DNA from: Celeribacter baekdonensis
GTDB lineage: Bacteria > Pseudomonadota > Alphaproteobacteria > Rhodobacterales > Rhodobacteraceae
DNA: 64,000 nucleotides
NCBI RefSeq assembly: GCF_003047105.1
Contig: NZ_CP028477.1
Location: forward strand, 1-64,000
Direction: 5' to 3'
The position numbers were made by a program, and so were the translations under genes. This document shows positions 25,796 to 34,245 of the stretch, piece after piece. Every line of letters begins with the position of its first letter. The stretch's first letter is position 1. The notes under the pieces are model-generated. The model ran no database searches. It saw only the letters and a program-made list of their open reading frames with translations, and was not told where the DNA came from.

Positions 25796-26893
25796 TCACA
25801 ACCCGGCTGCCTTCGTCAGGTTCACCCGGAACCGGTCGCGGCGACGCTGATAGCGGCGGGTCATTTCGGCCGAGGCATGCCCGAGCTGTTTCTGGACGTA
25901 GCGCTCGTCGACTTCGGCAGAGCTGGCGAGACCGGCGCGCAAAGAATGGCCGGAAAACAGCGCCAGGCGCTCTTTCTCGGGCAGGTCAGATCGGATGCCG
26001 GCGTCCAGGACCGTGCGCTTGATCAGGCGCGCGACATGTTTATCGTTCAGTCTCGTTTCGGATGCCCTTTTGCCATCGCGCGAGGTGCCGACGAATACTG
26101 GGCCGAAGTTGATTTTCGCGAAGTGCAGCCATTGCTCGAGCGCGTGCACCGGGCAGGTTTGATCCTTGGAGCCGCGACCGACCTCGACCTCGCGCCAACC
26201 GGTCTTGGCGTTGAGCGTGAGCAGGGCACCTTTGTCCAGTACCTCAATCCAGCCGCCAGAGTCCGGCGTGTCGTCCTTGTGCACATCAAGACTGACGATT
26301 TCCGAGCGGCGCAGGCCGCCAGCATAACCCAAGAGCAGGATCGTCCGATCCCGCAGCCCGCGCAGATCGTAGGGCAGGGTGGCTACCATCACGAGAATGT
26401 CTTCGGCCAGGATCGCTTCTTTTTGCACAGGCGGGCGCGCATGCTTGCGCTTGATCCCGGCCAACACCGTGGCGATATGGCGGTTCTTGCGATCGAGGGA
26501 AAAGCCGCGCTGTGCGTAGTTCCAGGCGAGGCCCGAGAGGCGCCGGTCGATGGTGCTGACGGATAGCGCAGGGGAGGGGCCCGACCCGGAGGCCAGATCC
26601 GCCAGATAAAGCCCGATCATATCTGACGAAGGCGGCAGAGGCTCGGTGCCCTTCATCCGGCACCAGCGTGCAAAATGCGCCCAATCCTTCGCGTAGGCCT
26701 TCAGCGTGTTGTCGGAGGCGGCGGCACGCGCATAGTCGCGGGCGGTGTCCACCAGGTGATCGAGCGAGCCGGAGCCAGCCACATACGCGGGCAGGGCGAT
26801 CCCATCGCTTCTGTCTTGACCTCTCTCGTCGCCTTGAGCATCATCAGACTTACTAGAGTGCGATGACATCGAATTCTTGTTGTCTGAGTCCAT
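25796..26893 (-). CDS. Tyrosine recombinase / phage-type integrase
   Basis: The 365-aa protein has a SAM-like core-binding domain (TARDYARAAASDNTLKAYAK, DWAHFARWCRMKG) and a catalytic domain. The expected residues are visible: the first Arg in YAGGLRRSEIVSL, the box HSLRAG, the second His in QLGHASAEMTRRY, and the nucleophile Tyr in RRYQRR. The start ATG 26893 has GGGGA close upstream and lies only 15 bp outside the left transposon end at 26908, so its promoter must lie inside the transposon end. Similar recombinases often accompany TniA/B/Q elements. Whether it resolves that element or belongs to the plasmid is open. Confidence 0.85.
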   Translation of the reverse strand: MDSDNKNSMSSHSSKSDDAQGDERGQDRSDGIALPAYVAGSGSLDHLVDTARDYARAAASDNTLKAYAKDWAHFARWCRMKGTEPLPPSSDMIGLYLADLASGSGPSPALSVSTIDRRLSGLAWNYAQRGFSLDRKNRHIATVLAGIKRKHARPPVQKEAILAEDILVMVATLPYDLRGLRDRTILLLGYAGGLRRSEIVSLDVHKDDTPDSGGWIEVLDKGALLTLNAKTGWREVEVGRGSKDQTCPVHALEQWLHFAKINFGPVFVGTSRDGKRASETRLNDKHVARLIKRTVLDAGIRSDLPEKERLALFSGHSLRAGLASSAEVDERYVQKQLGHASAEMTRRYQRRRDRFRVNLTKAAGL

Positions 26894-26907
26894 TCATTCC
26901 CCGAAAA

Positions 26908-27035
26908 TGTCGGTCTGCCGGAATTCTTGAGACTGCGTTCCATGTGTTTTCAATAGCTTGCCTGTGTCGCATTTCTGAAACCGATTCAAGGTATGTGAGA
27001 CTGGACGCCGATTTGAATCACCATTGGTGAGACTA
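26908..27035. repeat. Left transposon end with three transposase-site repeats
   Basis: Repeat units are CCGGAATTCTTGAGACTG at 26918-26935, GGTATGTGAGACTG at 26990-27003 and CATTGGTGAGACTA at 27022-27035, all in the same orientation. They resemble the right-end units in reverse complement and are probably TniA binding sites. Confidence 0.65.
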
Positions 27036-27061
27036 TCCGGCATCCATGCACTGAGTAAGTT

Positions 27062-28708
27062 ATGTCCGATAATTTTCCAGCTGACAAGGATTGGGAAGAG
27101 GCGGAGTTTCGCGCCCGGGTGCTCGCGGAGCTGCCGGCCCAGCTGACTCAGGGCAATGTCGACTGGGCCATACGTCAGCTAAATGTCAGCCGATCCACGC
27201 TTTTTCGTCTGGTGAAGCAGTTCCGCGAGGACGGGCGGACCAGTGCACTTCTGCCGGACACCCGGGGCCCCAAACCTGGCATGCAGCCGCTGGACCCGGC
27301 GGTGGAAGAAATCGTGTCCCGCCACTTCAAGGGGCTTTATGCCACCCGCCGCAAACCTACCAGAACGCGGTTCTGGCGGGAGGTCGCCGCCGATTGTCGG
27401 GCTCAAGGGCTGGCACCGCCCTCGATCCGTCGTCTGGGGCGCTGGCTGGAGCAACATGACCAGGCTAAGCTGATGGCCCGGCGAGAGGGCAAGGACAAGG
27501 CCGACCGGCGCTATCTGGCCACGCCTGGGGGGCTGGTCGCCAACGATCCGCTGGATATCGTCCAGATCGACCACACCAAGGCTGACGTGACAGTGGTAGA
27601 TCCGGTGACACGACGCCCGCTCGGTCGGCCAACGCTGACGGTCGCGATCGACGTGAATACCCGCATGGTTCTGGGCTTCCACTTGTCCCTGGAACCGCCC
27701 TCGCTGCTCTCCGTCGCCCTCTGCCTGACCCATGCGGTGATGGAGAAAATGCACTGGCTGACGGCGTGCGGGATCAGCACGGAGTGGCTGGCGCGGGGCA
27801 TCCCGACCGCGATTTATGTGGACAATGGCGCGGAGTTCCATGCCCGGGCTTTTCAGCTTGCCTGTTCCGAATACCAGATCGACCTGCAGTACCGTCCGCC
27901 CGGCACGCCGCGCTATGGCGGGCATATCGAGCGGCTGATCGGCACGATGATGGGCGCGATTCACCTGCTGCCGGGCTCGCATTTCTCGAACATCTTCGAG
28001 CGCGGCGATCTCGATGCCGAAGCCGAGGCGGTGATGACCTTGCGCGAGCTGGAAACCTGGCTGGCGCTGGAAATCACCGGCTCCTACCACGCGCGGGTGC
28101 ATAGCGCGTTGGAAATCACGCCCTCGGCGGCCTGGGCAACACGGGTGGACGAAGTCAGACTCCGTATACCCGCCGATCTGCGCCAGTTCTTGGTCGATTT
28201 TCTGCCGTCTGAGCAGCGGGTTTTGCAGCGCGACGGCCTGCATCTCTTCCACATCCGCTACTGGGCGGACGAGTTGCGTTGGCTGATGGGCCGGGAAAGC
28301 CGCAAGTTCACGCTCAAATACGATCCGCGCGATCTCTCGCGCATCTTCGTGCTGACAGAGAGTGGGATCATCGAAGCCCGACCTGCTGATCTGACACGGC
28401 CTGCGATCACGCTCTGGGAGCACCGCGCGGCGCGGCGGGCCCTGCGCGAGGCTGGACGTCATTCTGTGGACGAGGAGTTGATTTTCAGGACGATCGAGGC
28501 GCAGCGCGACCTCGTCGACACCGCGGTACGGCAGACCAAGGCCACGCGGCGTCATCAGGCGCGGCGGGCGCATCTGGCACCCCGGCGCATGATCGACGTG
28601 ACACCGGATGACGCCGCGCGAGATGCCTTGCCCGCGCTGGAAGGGGAGGGGAGCCCGTTCCTCAGCCATCCCGGCTTCAAGGTCGAGGAATGGTACGACG
28701 ATGACTGA
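27062..28708 (+). CDS. tniA: TniA-type DDE transposase
   Basis: TniA/TnsB proteins cut and join transposon ends. The 548-aa protein has an N-terminal helix-turn-helix (NVDWAIRQLNVSRSTLFRLV) followed by the RNase-H-like core. The catalytic triad is visible: Asp in VQIDHTKADV, Asp in IYVDNGAEFHARAF, and Glu in YGGHIERLIG. A Mu-type C-terminal beta domain follows (LHLFHIRYWADELRWLMGR). It overlaps tniB by 8 nt. The start codon lies inside a TATGTCCGATAA motif that recurs beyond the right end. Confidence 0.9.
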   Translation: MSDNFPADKDWEEAEFRARVLAELPAQLTQGNVDWAIRQLNVSRSTLFRLVKQFREDGRTSALLPDTRGPKPGMQPLDPAVEEIVSRHFKGLYATRRKPTRTRFWREVAADCRAQGLAPPSIRRLGRWLEQHDQAKLMARREGKDKADRRYLATPGGLVANDPLDIVQIDHTKADVTVVDPVTRRPLGRPTLTVAIDVNTRMVLGFHLSLEPPSLLSVALCLTHAVMEKMHWLTACGISTEWLARGIPTAIYVDNGAEFHARAFQLACSEYQIDLQYRPPGTPRYGGHIERLIGTMMGAIHLLPGSHFSNIFERGDLDAEAEAVMTLRELETWLALEITGSYHARVHSALEITPSAAWATRVDEVRLRIPADLRQFLVDFLPSEQRVLQRDGLHLFHIRYWADELRWLMGRESRKFTLKYDPRDLSRIFVLTESGIIEARPADLTRPAITLWEHRAARRALREAGRHSVDEELIFRTIEAQRDLVDTAVRQTKATRRHQARRAHLAPRRMIDVTPDDAARDALPALEGEGSPFLSHPGFKVEEWYDDD

Positions 28709-29579
28709 GTTCCCGCATCTCTACCCGGGAGCCGGCAAGATCGCCGCGCTCAGCGCCGACGAGCGCATTCACCGGATTCGCGCCGACCGCTGGGTCTCCT
28801 ATCCCAGGGCCGAGGCGGCCTTGGAGAAGCTGGAAACGCTGATGTCGTTTCCCGAGCGCGCCCGCATGCCGAACCTGCTCATTGTCGGTGACAGCGGCAT
28901 GGGCAAGACGATGATCATCGAGAAGTTCACCCGCGATCACGCGTCGAGCTTCGACGAAGCCAGTGGACGGCTGCATATGCCGGTCGTTGCGGTGCAGATG
29001 GTCTCGGGGCCCGACGAGTCGCGCTTCTACCGCCGGATCCTGGCGGCGATTGGAGCCCCCGAGCCGCCGCGGGCGACACTATCTGTACTTGAGAGTCTGG
29101 CCTTGCGACTGCTCGCCGAATTGCGCCCGGGGATGCTGGTGATTGACGAGATCCACAGCCTGCAGGCGGGCACGATCCGCGAACAGGCGCGATTCCTGAA
29201 CATGCTGCGCTTTCTGGGCAACGAGCTGCGCATCCCGCTGGTTTGCGTCGGCACCGCACAGGCCCGCAACGCGCTGCGCACCGATGATCAGCTGGTGCGT
29301 CGCTTCGAGGCCTTCGCATTGCCGCCCTGGCGGGAGGGCGAGGATCTGAACGGGCTGATGAGCACGCTCACGCGCACGCTGCCGCTTCGGCGCCAAAGCC
29401 AGATCGACGGACACGCGCTCGCGCGGATCATCAAGGTGACTGGCGGCATCACCTCGGGCATCTTTTCGATCCTGTCGCAGCTGGCGATCGCCGCCATCGA
29501 AAGCGGCGAGGAACGCATCCTCTCGCGCGATATTCTGGGTGGCGACCGGTTGCAGGCGGTCCTGGGAGAGCCGGTGTGA
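28701..29579 (+). CDS. tniB: TniB AAA+ ATPase
   Basis: TniB, the TnsC counterpart, is the ATPase that links target choice to the transposase. The 292-aa protein has Walker A LLIVGDSGMGKTMIIEKFTR near residue 60, Walker B PGMLVIDEIHSLQAG, sensor-like VCVGTAQARNALRTDDQLVR and an arginine-rich QLVRRFEAFALPPW. ATG 28701 lies inside the last codons of tniA, and the stop overlaps tniQ by ATGA, so the three genes are one translational unit. Confidence 0.9.
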   Translation: MTEFPHLYPGAGKIAALSADERIHRIRADRWVSYPRAEAALEKLETLMSFPERARMPNLLIVGDSGMGKTMIIEKFTRDHASSFDEASGRLHMPVVAVQMVSGPDESRFYRRILAAIGAPEPPRATLSVLESLALRLLAELRPGMLVIDEIHSLQAGTIREQARFLNMLRFLGNELRIPLVCVGTAQARNALRTDDQLVRRFEAFALPPWREGEDLNGLMSTLTRTLPLRRQSQIDGHALARIIKVTGGITSGIFSILSQLAIAAIESGEERILSRDILGGDRLQAVLGEPV

Positions 29580-30595
29580 CGGGGTGCGGGCGCCTGCCGG
29601 TTGTTTACGCCCCCGAGGTCGACGAACGACTGTCTTCCTGGGCCGCGCGCATGGCCCCGTTCTACGCCATGACGGTTTCGGAATTCGTTGCAGCGCTTGG
29701 CCTGAAGGGGCACGACGTGTTCGACCTGGAATGGCGTCTTTCGGAAGGGCAGGGGGCTCTGATCGCGGCTTGGACCGGCCTTTCGCCTGAGACCGTGCAG
29801 GCCATGACCTTCCGGGAGTTGGGGTCTGCGGCGCGCATGATGATCGCGCGGAAGAACCGGCATACGTGTCCGCTCTGTCCCGAAGAGCTGCATCGCAAAT
29901 CCGCCGCGCTGCCGTGGCGATTCAGTTGCCCGGTGCATGCTGTGGAGTTTCGGGACGCGACCGGCGAGACCCTGTCCGACCGGTTCGGTGCGGATTGCTT
30001 TAAGAAACTTGAAGGGCATGCCGAGGCCGGTGCCGCGTATCTGGATGCCTGGGCGCGCAGCGCGGGGCAGGGAGACCTGGAAGCGCCCGAAGTGCTTCAG
30101 GTTCTGACGGCGCGGCATCGCCGGGCCTCGCCGCCGAATGTCGACGAGCAACCGCGGATGTCGCTCCAGACCCGGCGGGACTACCATGATTTCCTCACCA
30201 CGCCGATCCTCCGGCAGGCGCTGACGGTCGTCGTTCCCGAATACGATCAGGTGGCGCCAGTCCTTACCAAGCCGGTGCGCCCCGGTCTCCACGCCCTGGC
30301 GCAGGGCTCGCTGTTACAGGCCTTCGCGCTGACGGTTGGCATCGACCGGATCATCGAGGATCCGGTCAAATGGGCGATCTCAATCAAGCTCATGAGCGAC
30401 GCGGAAGGGCAGGGACGGGTCCGGGAAGCGCTCCGATCATGGCCACTCTCGTTGAGGCGACGCATCTCGGCCCGGTTCTGGCGCGCTGAGCGCGACGAGA
30501 GCGCACGCCAGTCTGCCGAAAAAGCCGCGAGACAGCGCCAGTCTCACAAATACCGCACCATCCAGTCTCATAAATACCGGTACAGAATCTCATGA
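29576..30595 (+). CDS. tniQ: TniQ-family target-selection protein
   Basis: TniQ/TnsD proteins guide insertion. The 339-aa product has the family N-terminus (YAPEVDERLSSWAARMAPFY), a zinc-binding set (HTCPLCPEELH with FSCPVHAVEF) and a helical C-terminal half. Its last 20 codons overlap the transposon's right-end repeats: the SHKYR...SHKYR residues near the C-terminus are translated from two of them. The element has no tniR, no CRISPR genes and no TnsE, so target choice must rest on this TniQ. Confidence 0.88.
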   Translation: MTGCGRLPVVYAPEVDERLSSWAARMAPFYAMTVSEFVAALGLKGHDVFDLEWRLSEGQGALIAAWTGLSPETVQAMTFRELGSAARMMIARKNRHTCPLCPEELHRKSAALPWRFSCPVHAVEFRDATGETLSDRFGADCFKKLEGHAEAGAAYLDAWARSAGQGDLEAPEVLQVLTARHRRASPPNVDEQPRMSLQTRRDYHDFLTTPILRQALTVVVPEYDQVAPVLTKPVRPGLHALAQGSLLQAFALTVGIDRIIEDPVKWAISIKLMSDAEGQGRVREALRSWPLSLRRRISARFWRAERDESARQSAEKAARQRQSHKYRTIQSHKYRYRIS

Positions 30596-30652
30596 ACCCC
30601 GACTCGCTTTTCAGGGAAGTGCTTGAATCTCATGAATTCCGGCCATCCGACA
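30539..30652. repeat. Right transposon end with four transposase-site repeats
   Basis: Units are CAGTCTCACAAATACCG (30539-30555), CAGTCTCATAAATACCGG (30563-30580), GAATCTCATGAACCCCG (30585-30601) and GAATCTCATGAATTCCGG (30625-30642), before the terminal CCGACA. The first two are in the tniQ coding region. Confidence 0.7.
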
Positions 30653-30702
30653 TCCGGGGTGTTTTTTGGGCGTTGCGGCATGCGTTTCCGGCCATTTCCA
30701 TC

Positions 30703-30733
30703 TATGTCTGATAATGCAAACTTATTGGACATA
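30703..30733. promoter_or_regulatory. Inverted repeat upstream of DUF1403
   Basis: TATGTCTGATAA-TGCAAAC-TTATTGGACATA has 12-bp arms matching at 10 of 12 positions, 75 bp before the DUF1403 gene. The half-site TATGTCCGATAA also occurs at the tniA start (27061-27072). A shared operator is possible. Confidence 0.45.
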
Positions 30734-30808
30734 AAAAGATCGTGCAAGGCGGGGCGGTTATTGTGCTATTGGCTGGCTTAAAGCGCCGTGATGATATAGG
30801 CTGCAGGC

Positions 30809-31705
30809 ATGACATTTGCCCGACCGGATCACTCCATCGACCTAGACACACTACCCCGGATCCCTGCCTGGGTCACCTCCGCGCGTGCTGAAACCCTTGA
30901 AGATGTTGCGTTTTTGTCAGGTGCGGCGCTGAGCCACCTGCATGTAGTGATTGCAAGTGAAGCTGTCCCCCAAGCCTTGTTGCGGGACCGGCTGGCACTG
31001 CGCGCGGCGGAGGCTTGTGTTGCGTTTTCCGGGCGTTCGGAGTGGACAGGGGAGTTGCGAGATGCGGTGCACCTGATGCGCCCGGGCGATTTGCCGGGTC
31101 CGGCGGGCGAGGTTCTGCTCGCCTGGCGGCACGCGGTGGAACGGCCGGTGTCGGTCAAGGCTTTGGGTCGCGCCTTGCCCAGTGTCGCGCCGGCGCGGCT
31201 TGCGGCGTGGTTGGATGCGGGGCCCAGAGGCGGATGGCGGGCTCCGGTGACCCGTGCCGCGATGGTGCTGGAAGCGGTGCTGACGGACGAACGTCGCGCA
31301 GAGGCTGCGGCGCTGATCCTGGCGGATGCGGCGCTCGCCCAAGCGCTCGGTTGGACGCATCTCGTACCGCTTCTGGCCGCAGGCCTGAAACGCGCCGATC
31401 TGCGCAAGCGCGGTGACGACTTGCGGTTCGTCTGTCATCGCGCACTGGTCTTGTCAGTGGGCGAAGCCGTGCGCCTCGCCGCAGATCTCGCGCGGCGGGC
31501 GGCGCATTTGAAAGCGGTTGCGCCGAAGCTTCGCGCCAAGGGTGCGGGCGACGCGGTCGCGATGTTCCTGAGCCGCGATGCCGTGGCGCCTTCAGCCTTG
31601 CCTTTGCCGGATCGCGCCGCGCGGCGGCTCTGCGACCGGCTGGTCGACCTCGGCGCCGTACGCGAACTGACCGGGCGCGATACCTTCCGGCTCTATGGGG
31701 TGTGA
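30809..31705 (+). CDS. DUF1403 family protein
   Basis: This 298-aa Ala-rich helical protein fits DUF1403: RIPAWVTSARAETLEDVAFL, SGAALSHLHVVIASEAVPQA, LRDRLALRAAEACVAFSGRS, and LRDAVHLMRPGDLPGPAGEV. Family function is unknown. Members sit beside an scpB-like gene on alphaproteobacterial plasmids, as here. The stop codon lies 3 nt before the scpB ATG. It lies just outside the right transposon end, so it is either flanking plasmid DNA or cargo of a larger, older element. Confidence 0.75.
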   Translation: MTFARPDHSIDLDTLPRIPAWVTSARAETLEDVAFLSGAALSHLHVVIASEAVPQALLRDRLALRAAEACVAFSGRSEWTGELRDAVHLMRPGDLPGPAGEVLLAWRHAVERPVSVKALGRALPSVAPARLAAWLDAGPRGGWRAPVTRAAMVLEAVLTDERRAEAAALILADAALAQALGWTHLVPLLAAGLKRADLRKRGDDLRFVCHRALVLSVGEAVRLAADLARRAAHLKAVAPKLRAKGAGDAVAMFLSRDAVAPSALPLPDRAARRLCDRLVDLGAVRELTGRDTFRLYGV

Positions 31706-31707
31706 GC

Positions 31708-32322
31708 ATGGCGAAGGATCGCTCTGACCCTGAACTGGATCGCGAGCTGCCCGACCTGCCGCCAGAGTTGCGCTGGCAGGAATGGATGCGCCGGATCGAA
31801 GGAGTCCTCTTTGCCTCTGCCTCCCCTGTGTCGCGCGAGGACCTGGCTCGCGTGGTGGGGCAGGGGGCCTCAGTCGACTTGCTGGTCGAGGATCTCTCCG
31901 CCGAACTGGAAGGGCGAGCCTTCGAGATCGCCCAGGTCGCTGGCGGCTGGATGTTCCGGACGCGGGCGGCCTACGCGCCCGCGATCCGCGCGGCGGCAGA
32001 TGTCGGCAATCAATTACTGGACTTGAGTGAATTCGACGTCGCGGTGCTGGCGGCCATCGCCTATCATCAGCCGATAACCCGCGACGGGTTGAAGGATATC
32101 TTTGGCAAGGAAATCAGTCGTGACCTGATCGGTCGGCTGCATGCGCGCGACCTGATCGGGACAGGGCCAAGGTCGCCGCGTCGGGGGGCGCCCTATACCT
32201 TCGTCACCACGGAGCAGTTCCTTGTTGCCTTCGGTTTGGAAAACCTGCGCGATCTTCCCGATCGGGAACAGTTGGAGGATGCGGGGGTTGTCGACCAAGC
32301 ACCACAGGTCGATTTCGGGTGA
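31708..32322 (+). CDS. scpB: ScpB-like winged-helix protein
   Basis: The 204-aa protein matches ScpB, the winged-helix subunit of SMC condensin: WMRRIEGVLFASASPVSRED, LARVVGQGASVDLLVEDLSA, FEIAQVAGGWMFRTRAAYAP, SEFDVAVLAAIAYHQPITRD, and APYTFVTTEQFLVAFGLENL. No smc or scpA lies in the window, so it may act with chromosomal SMC or with the DUF1403 partner. ATG 31708, with GGGGTG upstream, is preferred to the overlapping GTG 31702. An IS is inserted about 180 bp downstream. Confidence 0.8.
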   Translation: MAKDRSDPELDRELPDLPPELRWQEWMRRIEGVLFASASPVSREDLARVVGQGASVDLLVEDLSAELEGRAFEIAQVAGGWMFRTRAAYAPAIRAAADVGNQLLDLSEFDVAVLAAIAYHQPITRDGLKDIFGKEISRDLIGRLHARDLIGTGPRSPRRGAPYTFVTTEQFLVAFGLENLRDLPDREQLEDAGVVDQAPQVDFG

Positions 32323-32502
32323 CGCATTGCCGATGCTGAGAGTGAAGTCCGCCGCTCTGCTTATGGTTTCATTTGCCGTGCAACGATTCTTCTGCGTTCT
32401 CCAAAAAGCCGCATGATTGCAATGTGAAAATCGTTTCATTATTTCTGAACGAAGCCTCGTGCAATTCTAGCGACAAGGCATTCCCTCCTCGTCGTTGTGG
32501 GC

Positions 32503-34042
32503 GGATTGTGTTGAAAAACTCTTGCTTGATCGAAGGGTCGATCGCTGATTTAATTCCTTTATTGATTGGGGGATTTGGCGATGATGGGACCAAAGCAGGA
32601 GGCGCAGGCGGCGCTGTTCTATGAGTTCTCACTGGAAGATCATGTCCCGAAAGATCACCTTTTGCGGTCGATTGATCGGTTCGTTGATCTGAGCAGTATC
32701 CGTGCGCATCTTTCAGACTTCTATAGTCACACCGGTCGCCCCTCTATCGATCCCGAGTTGCTGATCCGGATGTTGCTGGTTGGCTATTGTTTTGGCATCC
32801 GCTCTGAGCGTCGGCTTTGCGAGGAAGTCCATTTGAACCTTGCGTATCGCTGGTTCTGTCGCCTAGATCTGACCGACCGTATCCCTGATCATTCTAGCTT
32901 CTCCAAAAACCGTCACGGTCGGTTCCGCGAGAGTGATCTGCTGCGCCATGTATTCGAGATGACCGTTGCGCGCTGCATGCGAGAAGGGTTGGTGGGCGGT
33001 CAGGGCTTTGCTGTGGATGCCAGCTTAATCAGCGCGGATGTTCAGAAGCAGAACTCCAGCAATCCTGATGATTGGGCCGCGCGCGAGATCTCCCCAGACG
33101 ATGCGCCACGTGCGGTGCGCGAGTATTTGGATACCTTGGACGACGAGGCTTTTGGGGCGGCGACCACCGTCAAACCCAAGTTCACTGCCCATGCCGATCC
33201 GGCGAGCCAATGGACTGCCGCACGCAAAGGCCCAGCATTTTTTGCCTATTCTACCAATTATCTGATCGACACCGATCACAGCATCATCATGGACGTAGAT
33301 GCCAGCCGGTCCAACAAAACGGCCGAGGTCGGTGCCATGCGCAAGATGATCGACCGCACCGAAGAACGTTTTGATGTGAAGCCCGATTGGATTGCTGCGG
33401 ACACCGCGTATGGATCAGAAGACAATCTTGTCTGGCTTGCGTTAAAGCGCCAAATCCTTCCCTTCATCCCCGTTTTTGATAAGGGCGAACGGAGGGATGG
33501 AACCTTCTCACGATCGGACTTCACATGGGATGAGGAGAACGACCGCTATATCTGTCCGGGCGGCAAAGAGATGAAACACACCTGGCGCACCTATTCTGAC
33601 CCCGCGCGAAACGCGCCAAACTGGAAAGCCCGCAAGTATCGGGCGCTGAAGTCCGATTGCAGCGGGTGCGCGTTGAAGGAAAAGTGTTGTCCCAACGCAG
33701 AGGCCCGCGCAGTCCATCGCGAGAAATACGAGATCGTCAGAGACTTCGCCCGCCAATGCACTGCATCAGAGTTCAATGTCACGGCGCAGAAACGACGAAA
33801 AAAGGTCGAGATGCTCTTCGCCCACCTCAAACGCATCCTTGGCCTTGGACGGCTTCGATTACGTGGACCATGTGGCGCAAACGATGAATTCCTCCTCGCA
33901 GCAACCGCCCAAAACCTTCGCAAACTAGCCAAGATCTTTCCTGCACCGCAGCAAACGCGCAAAGCCTGATAGGAAAGGTGCTTACGCCGTGTTCAAAGCC
34001 CTACTTTCTGCGCCAGCAACACGTTGTTTTTCCACAGAATCG
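32503..34042 (+). mobile_element. IS1182-family insertion sequence
   Basis: The element is bounded by imperfect terminal repeats: GGATTGTGTTGAAAAAC at 32503-32519 and, reverse-complemented, CGATTCTGTGGAAAAAC at 34026-34042 (14 of 17 match). It holds one transposase gene. The exact outer base and any 4-bp target duplication could not be fixed; the true ends may lie 1-2 bp further out. Confidence 0.7.
32581..33969 (+). CDS. IS1182-family transposase
   Basis: The 462-aa DDE transposase is intact. It has the N-terminal pattern YEFSLEDHVPKDHLLRSIDR and TGRPSIDPELLIRMLLVGYC. The catalytic Asp is in FAVDASLISADVQKQ, the second Asp in WIAADTAYGSEDN, and the Glu in KKVEMLFAHLKRILGLGRLR. A Cys-rich zinc-like insert (CSGCALKEKCCPNAEARAVH) is typical of the family. 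ATG 32581 follows the sequence GGGGGATTTGGCG. An intact gene means the IS may be active. Confidence 0.9.
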   Translation: MMGPKQEAQAALFYEFSLEDHVPKDHLLRSIDRFVDLSSIRAHLSDFYSHTGRPSIDPELLIRMLLVGYCFGIRSERRLCEEVHLNLAYRWFCRLDLTDRIPDHSSFSKNRHGRFRESDLLRHVFEMTVARCMREGLVGGQGFAVDASLISADVQKQNSSNPDDWAAREISPDDAPRAVREYLDTLDDEAFGAATTVKPKFTAHADPASQWTAARKGPAFFAYSTNYLIDTDHSIIMDVDASRSNKTAEVGAMRKMIDRTEERFDVKPDWIAADTAYGSEDNLVWLALKRQILPFIPVFDKGERRDGTFSRSDFTWDEENDRYICPGGKEMKHTWRTYSDPARNAPNWKARKYRALKSDCSGCALKEKCCPNAEARAVHREKYEIVRDFARQCTASEFNVTAQKRRKKVEMLFAHLKRILGLGRLRLRGPCGANDEFLLAATAQNLRKLAKIFPAPQQTRKA

Positions 34043-34245
34043 GCGGAAAGCGGTCATTCGCTGCGCCGGTCGCGGAGGTCAGCTACGGGTCGCTGGGTTA
34101 AACTGATCATGCCGGACAGTAAGCTTGCGGTTGCGTGACGAAGCAACACGGTGGATTGTGGCTGCAATTTCACCGCCCCGAACGACGTGCTTACAATCCA
34201 CTGTAAGCAAATTTTGCATGAATTGTAGATAGGGAAATAGCGCTA

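Larger units (their letters stand above)
26908..30652 (+). mobile_element. TniA-TniB-TniQ (Tn7/Tn5053-like) transposon, 3.7 kb
   Basis: Both ends read TGTCGG inward. The left end (26908) continues TCTGCCGGAATTCTTGAGAC and the right end, reverse-complemented from 30652, continues ATGGCCGGAATTCATGAGAT, agreeing at about 22 of 28 positions. TGT...ACA termini are standard for TniA/TnsB elements. Each end also has further copies of a GAGACTG-containing motif, three left and four right. It encodes only tniA, tniB and tniQ. No 5-bp target duplication is visible: GAAAA on the left, TCCGG on the right. So the insertion may be old or one flank rearranged. Confidence 0.7.

Noticed and set aside
27179..28669. 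Minus-strand open frame of 496 codons opposite tniA
   Set aside because: Shadow of tniA, which has the full DDE triad. The reverse frame is low-complexity in pattern and has no motif.
30539..30642. Four spaced repeats considered as a CRISPR array
   Set aside because: Units are imperfect and spacers are 4-23 nt. They match the transposon's left-end sites in reverse complement, so they are transposase sites.
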